64,000 nt of DNA from Hermatobates lingyangjiaoensis (lineage: Eukaryota > Arthropoda > Insecta > Hemiptera > Hermatobatidae): the NCBI GenBank assembly GCA_026182355.1, contig JAPFBL010000115.1:964001-1028000 (forward strand), written 5' to 3'. How positions within the stretch are numbered: the stretch's first letter is position 1; the number at the start of each line of letters is the position of its first letter. The notes beneath the pieces were generated by a model. That model made no database searches. It was not told the DNA's origin and worked only from the letters and a program-made list of their open reading frames with translations. Below, one piece after another: positions 24,101-36,213 of this stretch. Made by a program: the position numbers and the translations under genes.

Positions 24101-24900
24101 TTTAACTTTATATTATTATGTTGTTATATAAACATAATATTACTATTAACCAATAGGTACATTTGTTAAATAAGATTGAGTGACTACATAAAATATCCTC
24201 CCACAGAACATTCTTTTGATTAATTAGTTATAATAAATGTGTTTTAATATGGCAGAAAAGTGGAATAAAGTTAAGATATGCTATAAAAAGGAAAATTTTT
24301 ATTAAAAAACAAAAAATTATATGAAATTAATTTTGTAAATGCAAATTTATTTTCTTAGTAATCATATGTATTAATAGTAATAATATATTGCATTTTGTAA
24401 TATAAGAACTGAAGTCCTTAATATATATTTTTCAGAAAAATAAACAATGTAATTAAAGGTTTATTCCTCCAAAAGAAGAAATGAATTGAAAAATAATAAT
24501 GCTAATACCATATTCCTAATTTTTTTTAAATAATAGATAACAATTAGATTAACAATGTATTATTTAATACATTAAATAATATATTAACAATTAGAGGTGA
24601 AAACTATTGATGTCCGAAGAAACCTTGCTTTATAACAATCCTGCATATTTATGTTACCAGTTAATAATTATTAATATTTTAAGAAGGACAAATATAATGC
24701 ATATAAGGAACCTTATGAATTATTAGTTTATTAATCCATAATTAAATTAAAAGCAGTTATGAGTTTAATGATTATATTATAACTATTTGCAAGTTATAAT
24801 CGACTGAATTTAAGCTGAATTTAAAAAAAAGGGTTTTGCTAGATTATTGAAATATTTTAAAACAAAAAATTGCTGTAAAATAACAGTTTCTTAATATTTT
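21141..24900. other. Long AT-rich interval, no recognised gene
   Basis: No element terminus or domain that I can recognise. A 75-residue plus frame at 21883-22110 (starting MNNELTSEPSISHRIPEPSS) has a less biased composition than its surroundings. It has no relative I know and could be chance. 23000-24900 is very AT-rich. A family A-like 'caactttactatcagtaaag' lies at about 24028. Confidence 0.4.
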
Positions 24901-27503
24901 CTTTGAAACATTGATAATGTTTCATTCGTTAAATGAAATCAGAGGTATATTATATTATTTTTTGCAAGAATATTTTTTTAAATTACACCCTCTTCTATAT
25001 TTATTTAAACTTACGAATAAGTTTTATTCGTATTGTGTCATTGGTTTTTTTTAAAGTGTAAAAATTATTTTGCACTTTACACATGTACAAAGTTGCAAGC
25101 AATATACAAGTTAAAAATTCATAAAAAAACCTTAATTTTTAGACATATTATAACATAATGTTACTAATATTTATGATGATTCTTTCTATAAATGTAATGA
25201 TCAATATTACTACTTTCATTTTTTATCCTAATATGAAATATTATATTTGAATGACATCTATTTTTATTTATATTATAGAGAAAACCATTTAATTTAATAT
25301 GCTAAATAATTAGGACTAATTAAATAGAGGTGTATTATACTATTTTTTGCAGGAATATTTTTTTAAAAAACACCTTCTTCTATATTTGTTTAAATGAGTC
25401 AGTTTTATACGTATTTGAAAGATTTATTGGCATTATTTAATTAAAAATAAGTCTTAAACTAATGAGTAAAGATGAATTTCATTTTTATTTGTGCATTACA
25501 ATAATAAAGTGTAAATTATTTCTCAACCTGCTTCTGTTTGTCATCATTTAATAGTTATAATTTAAAGTAATGTAGTAAAACAATAGAAATTGTGTACTTA
25601 CACTTCTTCTGATGTGCACATTTTGATAACGTTTCTTCTTTCTTTTAAAACACTTATACGAACACAAAAATAATTTCACACGTTTCGACCACTTGGTCAT
25701 CTAATTAATAAAACCTCTTTTAAACTGTATATAACAATAATTTTCTAGGTTCTGATTAAAAAAAAACGATGTTAGGTTATAAACACCAATGACGCCATGA
25801 TGATTTGAAAAAGTATAAAAGGGATTGAGCTCTTTATGCAACCAGTGTTTACAGTGAGTTGTATTCAACAAAAAATTATTCTATATAATCGATATTAATT
25901 TTAAATAAACATTTTTAGTAGATAATTTTATATATAAAACACAAAAAATTGAAATAATACATGTATATTAATATTGGAATTTAATAATTTACTGTTTAGG
26001 ATGGTCAATAATAATATGTTTTTTTTTTTAAGAAATTTGTATCGTGTGCTCACAATTTTGCTAAAAGTAAATATATTATTGAATTAATTGACAAGTCATT
26101 TAATTCAATGTTTTGTTTTAACGTCATTGTCTCTATTTCAACGAATATGTAATCATTATTACAGTATTGAAAAAGATGAAATGAATCAGGATGTCTAATA
26201 ATTAATTAATTTTTCAATATGTTGTTCAAAGTGTTTGTAAAAAGCAAAGAAATAATATCATGCAATTTAATTATATTGCATTGTTATATATTGATATTTA
26301 ATTCAGATTAATCTTCTGGACTTATTTAATTTATTAAAAATCTTATTGTCAACTTTACTATATGTAAAAATAATACAAACTTCATGTAAACATTGTTCTT
26401 ATGCATTGTTAACTTATACAGAAATCCTTTACTGGACTATTATTATGTTTATTAAAAATCATAGTCTTGTCAACTTTACCAATAAGTTCATTTGTAATAA
26501 AATAATACACAAAACTTCCTCCCGTAGAACATTTTCTTATAAATTGGCTATAATAAATGCGTTGATAAACAATTGGTATAACTAATTGGCAGAATAGTGC
26601 AATAAAGTTATGATTATTATAAAAACATAATATTATTATTTAACAATAAGAATGAACTCATTTTAAAGTTCAAATAACATCGAGTTTAACAGTTTAATTA
26701 ATAACGATTTTCCTCCCACAGTTATACATTTTCTTTAATGATTAAAATTGGCTATAGGCAATAAATGCGTATTGATTGCCACAACTAAATCTTGTTAATT
26801 ATACGTTAATTATGGCAGACGTAGTGCAATATAAGTAAGATCCCACTTCTATCATTAAATGATGGAAACTTTTTTATTAAATTTACTGACAAACGAACTA
26901 TATTTTCAAAGTTCATATTTGCATAATAACTAGTTTAACTTCATTGTATTCAAAGCATGTATTTAGATGCATTTCTATTAATACTTATTAATTTAAAGTC
27001 TAAATTAAATTAATTTATTTATATTATTATAGGCAAAAAGGGTTATTGTTGCCACAACTAATTCTTGTTAATTTACACGCTTAATTAGCAAGCAGGTTTG
27101 ATAAATGATTAGATAAGGTGAAGAAACATTCCATCAAGTCATTCACACATGATGGAACTTTAGTGTCTTTTAGATTCCTTAAACAGACAATACGACTATA
27201 CTGAGTCAAATTATATTTGCATAATTAACTATTTTATCAACTTCATTTTATTCAAAGCATGTATTTAGTTGTGCATTTTCTTTTACTTATTTATTTTAAA
27301 GTGTAAATTAAATTAATTTATTTATATTATTAATTGAAACAGTAATTTTGGGAAAAAAAATAATTCTGCTAACTCACCAGCTATGCAAGCAGGTTTGATT
27401 CATGATTAGAAAGGTGAAGAAACATTTAAGTCTTCACACAAATGAACTTAGTGTCTTTTGATTCCTTAAACAGTCAATATGACTATACTGAGTCAAATGA
27501 AAC
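24120..27503 (+). repeat. Field of degenerate direct repeats ending at a PLE-type core
   Basis: Several units recur in one orientation. The 'cctcccacagaaca...taataaatg.gtt' unit is at about 24195, 26515 and 26710. The 'ttatattattttttgcaagaatatttttttaaa' unit is at 24941 and 25326. A longer unit of about 292 bp occurs at about 26866 and 27158, with a third partial copy to 27503. The last ends in 'ctgagtcaaatgaaacctgagg', where the core CTGAGGA-T-GAACAC...GTGTTC-GAAAC begins (27504-27531). The field may be the decayed body and tandem terminal repeats of a PLE, but no coding is left to prove it. Confidence 0.5.
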
Positions 27504-27600
27504 CTGAGGATGAACACTAAGTGTTCGAAACACATCGTCGTTTCTTAAAATATTTGTCGTGAATGAAAATTTAAGAGTTTCTTTTTCTTTCTAATCAAAA
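27504..27600 (+). mobile_element. PLE-type terminus (GAACAC family)
   Basis: The core is CTGAGGA-T-GAACAC, loop TAA, GTGTTC-GAAACACATCG, followed by a tail leading to 'tttctttttctttctaatc'. It belongs to the same family as 5697 and 14917, and follows directly after the 292-bp direct repeats. Confidence 0.6.
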
Positions 27601-29263
27601 TCTAGAGTGGTGAGCATTCGTCTTTGCTATAACTAAATATAATATCCAACTTCTTGATAACCAATGGATTTATTTCGTTTTATTTTTATGAATTATGAAT
27701 ACAATACATTTATTAGCTCCAACCATTTCGGTGAAAATATTTGATAATTGAACTTTCGGCTCAAATAGGTCCAATATCACATATATTGGTTTGTGCTTCA
27801 GTGGATCTACTACCATGTACATTGAATTGTGATAAAATGAGTGACATTCATAAACTCCGACTGTAATTTATAATATCAATTAGTTGTTATTTATTCTCGT
27901 TATTAGTTTTTATAATAATGAATATAAATTATATTGGCTTAAATAATCTTCAATATAAACTGTCATGTATAATATTGTAGTTATGGTCACCTGAGAATTA
28001 ATACTATAATTAATAAGTTTAAGTCATATAAAAGTTTCAAGTATTTTTAAACGTTCTTTAGTCGAAATGAATTACAACTACCTATATGACACTAAACGAC
28101 AATTATTTACTGATGAATGTAGTATTCATTAGATTTTATACTCATAAAACCAAATGTCTTATTTCAGTAAAAATCAAGAATCTTGAATTGTTTATGAGGC
28201 AGCAAATTCTCTAGTTTAGAGGACAGACAGATACCCCTGCCAAACACACAATCCCACTTCAACCAACGACAACACCAAATATTCAATCTAATCTGCTATT
28301 AAGTTTTAATCTATATTTAATTAATTTTAAAATTAAATTAAATTTTAATTCAAGTTTTGGACTAGAGGGTACCACTGATAAATTATCATCCTACGGCTTT
28401 TGTTAAGGTCAGTAAACATTGTCAAGGACGGAGGTCAGGACGTCAGAGGAAAAAGTCAAATTAGGAGCAGTTTCTCCATTGACTAGCCTTTTGCTGTATT
28501 TCTCCAATTTATATCCTACTTTACGCTGGGTTGGTTGGTTGTAATATCCATATTATGTTGGCAAAAGACATTCACAATGCACTAGCACTACATATTAAAA
28601 TGCAACATTTCCTAAACTAGTACATATATTGAAGACCACCAGCATTTTGACCCAAATTCACTAACTCCAGTACTTTTTTTTTTTTTTTTACAACATGCAC
28701 TAACAGAAGGCATTACATGCGTTAACATCTTTAATGGTTCACAATGATTCCTATTAAATTATGAGAATGAAGCAAATACAATTATAATAATTAACAATGT
28801 TGGCAAAAATAAGAATAATACAATACCATGCCAAATACAAATTAATGTAATACTAAGCAATAATAATGATCACGTTGATACAAAGCAATACTATTAACAA
28901 AATAACAACAACACAATGATTATAAATGGACACAATGGTAACAGACTGCATAATAATCGCGACTATTCACAAACATAATTAACTCCAGTACTGTATATCT
29001 CTTAACGCATATGATGAAATGTAGTTGTAATGATTCTATGTTAAACATATGGAAAGCAATATGGTTTCTAATATTTTTTTGTATAGAAAATGAACTTGCC
29101 AATCTTTGTCTTGCCAGGATGAATACAGAATTATTAATGGAATTAAATTAAAACATTTTTATTCTATATGCTGACACGTATTAGTTACAAACTAACTAAT
29201 GTTTATAACTAACATTTGTAACTAACTGTAAAAGTTAAAGTTTCTCAGAATTTGTAACATTTT
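27601..29263. other. Interval with no gene seen
   Basis: AT-rich sequence without recognisable features, apart from a T-rich run at about 28674-28690 and CAA/AAT-rich microsatellite-like stretches to 28920. Confidence 0.4.
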
Positions 29264-29596
29264 AGTATCGATAAAAGGAATTCTCCTGATTCGGTCAAGG
29301 ACCTTGTCTATAAGGAGGTTCTTCGTTCAGCGATGACTTATGGATGCTCCGTCTGGTTTAGAGCTGCACCAACAAACAAGGCGTGTATCCAGATTGTTCA
29401 AAATAAGTGTGCCCGTCTTATAGCCAGGGCTCCTTGGTTCGCCCGTAATGTTGATATTCACCATGACTTGAAAATGGAATCCATAAATAGCTACATCACC
29501 CGACTTACTACCAATGAAGACAAGAAACTATCTAGTCATCCAAACTTCCTTGTACAAACTCTAAATCCTGCCACCATCCTTCCTCAACATCACTGA
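29264..29596 (+). pseudogene. Jockey-like LINE reverse-transcriptase C-terminus (5'-truncated)
   Basis: The frame is open from 29264 without a start codon; the internal ATG at 29333 is not a real start. It reads DSVKDLVYKEVLRSAMTYGC, then SVWFRAAP, IQIVQNKCARLIARAPWFAR and NVDIHHDLKMESINSYITRL. This order is typical of the C-terminal domain that follows the reverse transcriptase in Jockey and related non-LTR elements: 'RPAMTYG.PVW', 'QNK.LR...APWYVRN' and 'IH.DL'. It ends LNPATILPQHH and a stop. The polymerase core and ORF1 are absent, so it is a dead 5'-truncated insertion. It gives the identity of the shorter fragments at 1172, 5082 and 35411. Confidence 0.82.
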
Positions 29597-29865
29597 ATAA
29601 TTACTTCATCCAGTGACTATCTGACTACCTTTCCAGTTCATGACTAAAAGCATTGAAAGCTATGACTAACAAGACCACATGACCGCGAATACGACATCAT
29701 TACTGTACAGACTAACTTAATATCCGACATGAATTACTGACATTCCATGTTATAGTATCACAGTAATCAAGCAGTAGAAGGCCTCTGGTCTGGAACTGCT
29801 AGTTACGACGTGCACTATAGTGCGCGGTTATATTCGTTGGTCCTTGGTCGTTGGTTGGATATAAT
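29597..29865 (+). mobile_element. 3' untranslated tail of the Jockey-like element
   Basis: This follows the stop directly. It includes 'agcagtagaaggcctctggtctggaactgc' and the self-complementary 'gtgcactatagtgcgcgg', then 'ttcgttggtccttggtcgttggttgg'. The inverse copy is at 35411-35610 and a diverged copy at 1390-1470. No long poly-A is present at the end. Confidence 0.75.
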
Positions 29866-30698
29866 TCGTGTTAATAGATAAAATTCCATCTAGAAAGGTA
29901 ATGTTATCTGCTTTAAATTATATTATTTTATATTTTAGCAATTACTATTCATCCTGAAATGTTATTCGTCCATAACTATAATAAATATGAAATAATAAAT
30001 AAGTAAATATTCATATTTAATTAAGTGAAATTAAAACTAATTGAATATGATATATTAATGAGAACAAGAAATCACAGTATATTTGCATAAATTTCAAAAG
30101 TTCCAAAAAATGTAAAATCAATTTTAAACTTAAAATTAGTTATTTGAAATTTTGAGACTTTAGCTGACCTAAAGAGAAAAATATTTCGAATAAAAGTTGT
30201 ATTGAATAAATTTTTTAATAAACCACCGCCTTGTTAGAGTTCTTCCAAAGTAACTTATTTTGAAAATATTTTAATGTCAATATAAATATTTTGTTAACAT
30301 TTTTTTTTTAGGATTTTAATACTTATAAGTTTTAATAATATAGAAAGCGAAACTTTCTAACGAATCAACCATTCAGTGAAATTTTCTATGGTTTCCAGTA
30401 AATGATTAATTAAACGACACTTAATTTGTTTATTGTATCATACCTATAGAGATTATAATGCAATTAAATGATGGAATATATAAAAAATAATATTTTGTAG
30501 TGCATTATATATAAATACGATACATATTTTTATTTAAGATAAACCGAGCTATATAATTTTAAAATATATTTATTCATAAATATATTTTATAATATTATAT
30601 TCTAATATTATTTATAATTATATTATATTATATTACAATATAAATAATATTCATAAATAATATTATTCTAACCTACCGTCAAGCCTCATTTTATTTTT
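29866..30698. other. AT-rich interval, no gene seen
   Basis: Extremely AT-rich, with TA/ATT-rich hairpin-like stretches at 30550-30665. No coding or element end is recognised. Confidence 0.45.
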
Positions 30699-30980
30699 AC
30701 TTTACTATAAGTAAAGTATAGTGATCGTGAAAAAATTCGATCTCGAGATTTTGACGGAATTACATGTTTTGAGGTCCCAGAAGTCATTTTATGAAGTTTT
30801 TACGATGATGTCTGTGTGTGTGTGGGTGGGTGGGTGCGTGTGTTAGCATTGCTTCTTACCACGCTACGGTCCAGAATCTTTGATGGATCAAGTTGATATT
30901 TTACATGAAAATGGGCCCCACAAAGACGAAGATCACTATTGTTTGGGAAGAATTATGCATGATGGGAAAGTCACTTTTTT
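30699..30980 (+). repeat. Repeat family A, copy 3
   Basis: It starts with the clean palindromic terminus ACTTTACTATAAGTAAAGT, then 'gtgatcgtgaaaaaattcg', 'tctcgagattttgacgg' and 'aggtcccagaagtc'. A short GT/GGGT microsatellite follows, then 'ggatcaagttgatatttta'. It breaks off after 'gggaaagtcac', about a third of the way into the length of copy 2. A 61-residue frame at 30880 runs across the breakpoint and is not a gene. Confidence 0.8.
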
Positions 30981-31703
30981 TATTATTATATTTATATTTT
31001 TTTTCTGTTTTTTATTCTTTTATTATTTAATTTATTGTTGCCATGTTGGACTTGTCATCTTTTAATATTTATCATTGGATCGAATAGTTCATCTGTTTGG
31101 TGGTTGATTTATTCGTTTATAAAGTTGTGTTTCTATGTTTATATGCTTCCATTTCTTTTATTATATTCAACCTCCTTTCCTTTTTTCCTGTTTTCATTAA
31201 CTTCATCGATTTTCCATGCTATCTTGGTTCATGTCTGTGTTTGGTATAATATAAATTTTTATGTTCGTAGCATGTAACTTTATGGTTTCGTCTTACCGGT
31301 TTTACATAGATTGAATAATCAAATTGGACTCATTCCCGTTTAATGATTGAGTCTCTGCAAAAACGGTTGGACAACTCTGCCGGCTTGATACTGATACTGA
31401 GAATGAAATATCATCCTAAGAATATGAACCTAACAAAGAAATCATTTTGAACAATTACTAAGCTGAGGTGATTTATAATGTAGCTTAATTAATACCATTC
31501 GTTTAAGCATTTTATGTCCGATAAGAAACTCTCTTGAGAAGACTTGAACACTTGTACAAAAAGACAACTTCTTTATTTTGATTAGTAGATCCCAAATTTC
31601 TAGATTTTGTCAAAAATCTTGAAACTTTAAATGAAAACGTTATTTTCAAAACCATCATTTTAATTTTCTTAGATATTTGTAATGAAATTGTCAGGATTTA
31701 AGG

Positions 31704-32025
31704 GGGGCTAGGTTAGCTCAGTGGTAACGTGCTTGTCCCTAAACTGGTAGGTACGGGGTTCAATACCACACTGGCTTTCCATTTATTCAAGTGGCAGGAG
31801 CATGTCAAGAATCTGAGCATGTCGTCCCTTGGAGGGAAACAATCGGTCCCGAACCTATGCGTTGTCAAATACTCGTTAATGATTCCCATTCAAAAATATA
31901 TTTGAATTTAGTCAAAATTATGGACTTTCAAAGTTGAGTAAGTCTTCTTTGTGTTGTATCACAAAGGGCTAATGTTTGGCACATGTGTGTTCCCCTGCTG
32001 AACTACCATTGCAACCTAACCAAAT
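31704..32025 (+). mobile_element. tRNA-derived SINE, copy e (CCTAA-tailed subfamily)
   Basis: The head 'gggggctaggttagctcagtggtaac' carries the A box, and 'ggggttcaatacc' is a B-box-like site near 31757. The body is shared with the other copies. The tail differs from copies b-d: it reads 'gtatcacaaagggc...ccattgcaacctaacc', the same as copies f, g and h in inverse. Confidence 0.85.
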
Positions 32026-32314
32026 CAAACCACTGACACAGTTAAACTCCTTGACTTTTGAACTGATGTTATTAATCTTATATCGTTTTTATTGTAATAT
32101 CCATAATTTCTTCTCCTAATCATTGAAGCTGAACATTTATAATTAATGCTGCCAACCTGACTTAATCACGAAGGTCGAAATTGTATCAATATCTATATGG
32201 AGAGATCATTGCAAAACCAAATTTGTAACCTCAAGATAAAATTAATTCATAGTGAATAAATTAACTGGAATCAATAATATGATGAATAGTGCACTGTTTT
32301 ATCTCTATATATAA

Positions 32315-32616
32315 AATAGGTGTGTTCTCTAATCGGGGTTCGGTCAATTTTCCAGGATAAAAAATCAAACTCTCGTTGCCAACGTTTCGGTTTTATTTAA
32401 AACCTTTTTAATAGGCAGAAGTAAGAATTTTTTAACTAAGAAAATGAAATTTACATTGTTGTTCCTTTAAATAATTTAAATTTCATTTTCTTAGTTAAAA
32501 AATTCTTACTTCTGCCTATGAAAAAGGTTTTAAATAAAACCGAAACGTTGGCAACGAGAGTTTGATTTTTTATCCTGGAAAATTGACCGAACCCCGATTA
32601 GAGAACACACCTATTC
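32315..32616. mobile_element. Near-perfect palindrome with GAAACGTTGGCAACG hairpin
   Basis: Arms of about 140 bp share 'aataggtgtgttctctaatcgg', 'aaaatcaaactctcgttgcc' and 'ggcagaagtaagaattttttaac' with their complements. The centre is near 32466. On the right arm, 'aaccgaaacgttggcaacgagag' contains a 4-bp CGTT/AACG hairpin directly after GAAA. The geometry matches the other PLE-type palindromes, but the CTGANGA box is not clear here. Confidence 0.65.
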
Positions 32617-32649
32617 TATCAAACGGTCGATATATTATTGAATCTGTTA

Positions 32650-33262
32650 TCTATATATAAAGTTCATGAGTTTGTTTGTTCGGTTGTTCACCAATTTCCC
32701 GTGGAGATAGAGACTTGAAATTAAAGATGTATTATTTATTACCTGAATAATGTTAAATAAAAGAAAATTAGTACAATATTCTCAAAATTGGGGCCAGGGT
32801 AGCAAGTGTCTTGCGTGCTCGCCGATGACAGTAGTGGAAATGTATATATAAATGTAACAACAACAAAATTTTTTAATTGAATATTTGCGTAATATAAACA
32901 CTGGTAATAAACTAATGGCATGGAGCCAGGGTAGCCCACTGGTTTGCGTGCTGCCGATGGCAGTAGCACAAATATATTAAAAATAAATGTAACAAAAAAT
33001 AATTTTGAATTTAAAATTTGAATAATATAAACAATGGTAATAATGTAAAGACATGGATCCAGGGTTGCCAGTCATTTGCATGCTCGCCGACGACATTAGT
33101 GAAAATGTATTATATATAAATGTAACAAAAAAAAAGTAATTTAAAATTTGGAGGTAATATATACACTGGTAATAAAATAAAGGCATGGATCAATAGTAGC
33201 CCAGAGGCTTGTATGCTCGCTGATGACAGTTCTGCAAATGTATTATAAATAAATGTAACAAT
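32650..33262 (+). mobile_element. Possible Helitron 5' end followed by 132-bp tandem repeats
   Basis: TCTATATATAAAGTTCATGA, then 'gtttgtttgttcggttgttc', at 32650 is preceded by A. This fits the usual 5' end of Helitrons (TC plus TA-rich, inserted between A and T). It is followed by four tandem units of about 132 bp centred on 'gcgtgctcgccgatgacagtag', with unit marks at 32793, 32925, 33058 and 33190. Internal minisatellites are common in non-autonomous Helitrons. I could not find a 3' hairpin plus CTRR end, so the class is tentative. Low-complexity minus-strand frames here follow the repeat. Confidence 0.4.
32760..33262. repeat. Tandem repeat, ~132-bp unit, four copies
   Basis: The copies share 'gccagggtagc', 'tgcgtgctcgccgatgac' and 'aaatgtaacaa' with moderate divergence, so the array is old. 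Unit spacing is 132, 133 and 132 bases. Confidence 0.88.
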
Positions 33263-33546
33263 GATATAATAAACTACTACATTAGAGGTTAAAAATGAAT
33301 AATTTTAGAAACAAACTTAAACATAACTGTCAGATAAAGTGCGAATGTTCTAAGATAATATTATAAAGACACATTCCTTCCATTAATGTTATTTTATGTT
33401 GGGTAAATAAATTGAATATTTTAATTTACAAGTTTAGTTTGTTTTCAATATATTTCATTGTGTATATAACTTGAATTGATGTTTCATTTATTTATATTAT
33501 AAAATAGATGATTTTTTTATTTTTAAATGATTTTTATTTTTCTTCT

Positions 33547-33807
33547 GATCAAACCACAATAAGAAATGGGAAAACAAGACTAAGATCTTTCAACCGTAAC
33601 AAGCGGTCTTCGTCAGAGTCAAAAACACAACTGAACACTAGATGCAGAAAACATCTGGTGAGGAGTTGAGAAGAGTGGGAGGGAAAACTCCTCACCAGAT
33701 GTTTTCTGCATCTAGTGTTCAGTTGGGTTTTTGACTCTGACGAAGACCGCTTGTTACGGTTGAAAGATCTTAGTCTTGTTTTCCCATTTTCTTATTGTGG
33801 TTTGATC
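33547..33807. mobile_element. Near-perfect palindrome of PLE 3' ends (GACCG family)
   Basis: The arms of about 120 bp are almost identical in inverse, from 'gatcaaaccacaataag' to the centre at 'gaggagttgagaagagtggg'. The right arm carries CTGACGA-A-GACCG, loop CTTGTTA, CGGTT-GAAA at 33737-33764. The terminus is the same as that joined to GIY-YIG coding at 9136 and 49790-50480, which ties this palindrome firmly to a PLE. Confidence 0.8.
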
Positions 33808-35410
33808 ATTGATTGTTATTTCACGTGTTTATGTGAAATCTTTTTTAGACTTACTGTGTATATACCTTGAATCATGTTAGGAATATTATGTCAAAAAGCT
33901 TGGGCCGTATAAGAATATGTTTCTGTGGATTAATAACAAGAAACGAGAGTTAAAATTATCTCTGTCAATCATGTTCAGTGAATTAATTTCAATGCCTATT
34001 CTTATAATTTCTAAGTGACACAAAGTGTTACAGTCTAGTGTAAAATATTTCTGATAGATTTAAAATTATTACCATATTAAGTGTGAGGCATGTTTTTAGC
34101 ATAGAAATGTGGGGATGACATGAAGTGAATGCGTTGGAAGAAATGTTTGTGGGTCAACTGGATAGAAGCAGTGAGTTTCAATTCACAGATGCAGAGTTAT
34201 CTCTCACCCATACAAAACGAACAGCCTTCGTCTCCAGAATCACAATCGCAGAAAAACACCCTCTTTTACAACAGTCCAATGTATTCTTAGAACAGCTTTT
34301 GTCTTCTAAATTAATAAATCACATAGTGTGAATCTAAATTACAAATAAATTTCATCTAATGCGAACATTTTCTCTCCCCCCCCTCCCCTCCCCCAAAAAC
34401 CTCTTTGTATAATAAATCAGGACACTATAACAATATTTTGAATTGATTTGTTTCCCTATTTTCTGTTATTTCATTATTTATGCATATATTGTCAACTAAT
34501 TTACATTTTATGCATAATAGTTTATATTTTCAGAGGTTCTTCTCCTTGCATGTATGTTAATAATAATTTTTTTTTTTATTTGTTTAAAGTCACGACAATG
34601 TAAGTGTTACATTACCAGTGACACTGATAACACAGATGTATGAGGAAACACAGGAGGGAAGAAGCAATCCAGTGACTACAATTCCTGGCGTGGGTCTTAA
34701 TAATAAATGAATTGGAATCTCCAATTACATATAGATGATTTATGCAGATAACTTTTTTGACAGTGTCTACGTCAAAATTCTTAAAAGTATTGACAACAAA
34801 ACATAAATTTTGGAAATAAATCTTCAGATTTTAATATCATAAAGAAAAAGAAATCAAAGAATATACAGACGATTACAAATGTTATTCTCTACAACATTTG
34901 TTGAAATTGATTTCAATTTGACTGAAGTCTTCTGGTTTCAGCAAAAACCAATATTATGTGAAATTTACATTTGCCATTTGTTAATATTTTAACACTTCGT
35001 TACCTTTGATTCAGGTAGTCTATGCAACTAGATTAATACTAATTGTTCACTTTAGTAATTTATTATATTTCTACTTTCCCTTACGAACTTTACCATAATC
35101 ATTATTTTATAAATGTTTTAGCTTATAGTTTTTAACAGCTCTTTAGCAGAATGTGTATTTTTTTCAACTTTTGAGTATCACCTCATAATAAGTACCACAG
35201 AGTTCATGCATTACCTATTAATATGAAATAATATAAATAGGTTTTTATTTGATGGTCTAATTCTAAGATGCTCACATTCACTGGAGGTTTAGGGCAGATA
35301 CTATAAAAAACAAAAGTAACAAATCACATATATAAATTAATGATTTCATGACTACCTCTCATGACTACCTGGACACCCTGGGTAAGTAGTACTTAGCTAT
35401 ATTATTAGTT
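33808..35410. other. Interval with one unassigned short frame
   Basis: Mostly AT-rich. A 68-codon plus frame at 34125-34331, starting MNALEEMFVGQLDRSSEFQF, has a stop immediately upstream and downstream and a fairly protein-like composition. I do not recognise it; it may be an isolated exon fragment, a relic or chance. A C-rich patch at 34374-34395 is simple sequence. Confidence 0.35.
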
Positions 35411-35610
35411 CGACCAACGACCAACGACCAACAAATATATCCGCGCACTATAGTGCACGTCGTAACTAGCAGTTCCAGACCAGAGGCCTTCTACTGCTTG
35501 CTTACTGTGCTACTATAACTTGTAATGTCAGTAATTCATGTCAGATATAAGTTCGTTTGTGCAGTAAAGATGTCGTATTCGCAGTCATGTGGTCTTGTTG
35601 AGGTCATGGA
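35411..35610 (-). mobile_element. Jockey-like LINE 3' tail, fragment 4
   Basis: This is the inverse of the tail at 29660-29865: 'ccaacgaccaacgaccaac', 'gcgcactatagtgcacgtcg', 'agttccagaccagaggcc' and 'cagtcatgtggtcttgtt'. Only untranslated sequence is present, so the insertion is truncated within the 3' tail. Confidence 0.75.
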
Positions 35611-35859
35611 TTATTAGTTCGTTAATTTTAAGATAGTATAGATTTCATAAATTCTAGAAAGCATTTATTTGTAGTACGACTTATAAAATACCATTAAATA
35701 GTCAACTAGATACTTTAGAAATGTCTAAAGTGTTATAATTTAAACAAAAAAGTCGATTTTTTTTGGATATTTTTATCATCTAAGTTTAATGTAAGATAAA
35801 TAGAAAAAAAAAGATCTATAGAAAACAACCAACCCCCCCTCAAGTACAGCTAAGGACCC

Positions 35860-36213
35860 GAAGAAGCTGTCCCGAAGAAGGAGAAAGGAAGACACTTTCT
35901 CCCAAAACGTAAGAAGCCTGAATGGGCATTATAAATTATGGTTTGTGCAGATTCTGCAAAAATGAGGATGATACACTGTTGCACCTTCTGGCTGACTGTC
36001 AGAAGTAACTTTCCTGCTCAGAGGTAAGTGCTTCGGGACACTGAAAAAATCGATAGAAAAACGATTACCGCTGGATACAGCAAAAGTGTTGAGCTTCTTG
36101 GAGGCGTTGAAGCTAACTGCTGGGGTATTTTAGTACAGAAGGGGGAAAGTACAGTAGTTTTTAAGACCCAGTGCTATAGTCACCCTCAAATAATAATAAA
36201 TACTATAGATAAA
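35860..36213 (+). pseudogene. Decayed LINE C-terminus with CCHC-like motif, plus copy
   Basis: Reading one frame gives NYGLCRFCKNEDDTLLHLLA followed by DCQK. This has the C-x2-C...H...C spacing found near the end of several non-LTR ORF2 proteins. After a frame change, residues resembling 'CFGTLKKSIEKRLPLDTAKV' and 'LSFLEAL' follow. These match the better-preserved minus copy (LLLLDPAKVLRFLEALKLIA). At least two frameshifts are needed. I place it among RNase H-bearing or LOA/I-type LINEs only tentatively. Confidence 0.6.

Noticed and set aside
32303..32320. Another Helitron 5' end (TCTATATATAAAATAGG)
   Set aside because: It is preceded by C rather than A, and the following sequence is the arm of a PLE-type palindrome.
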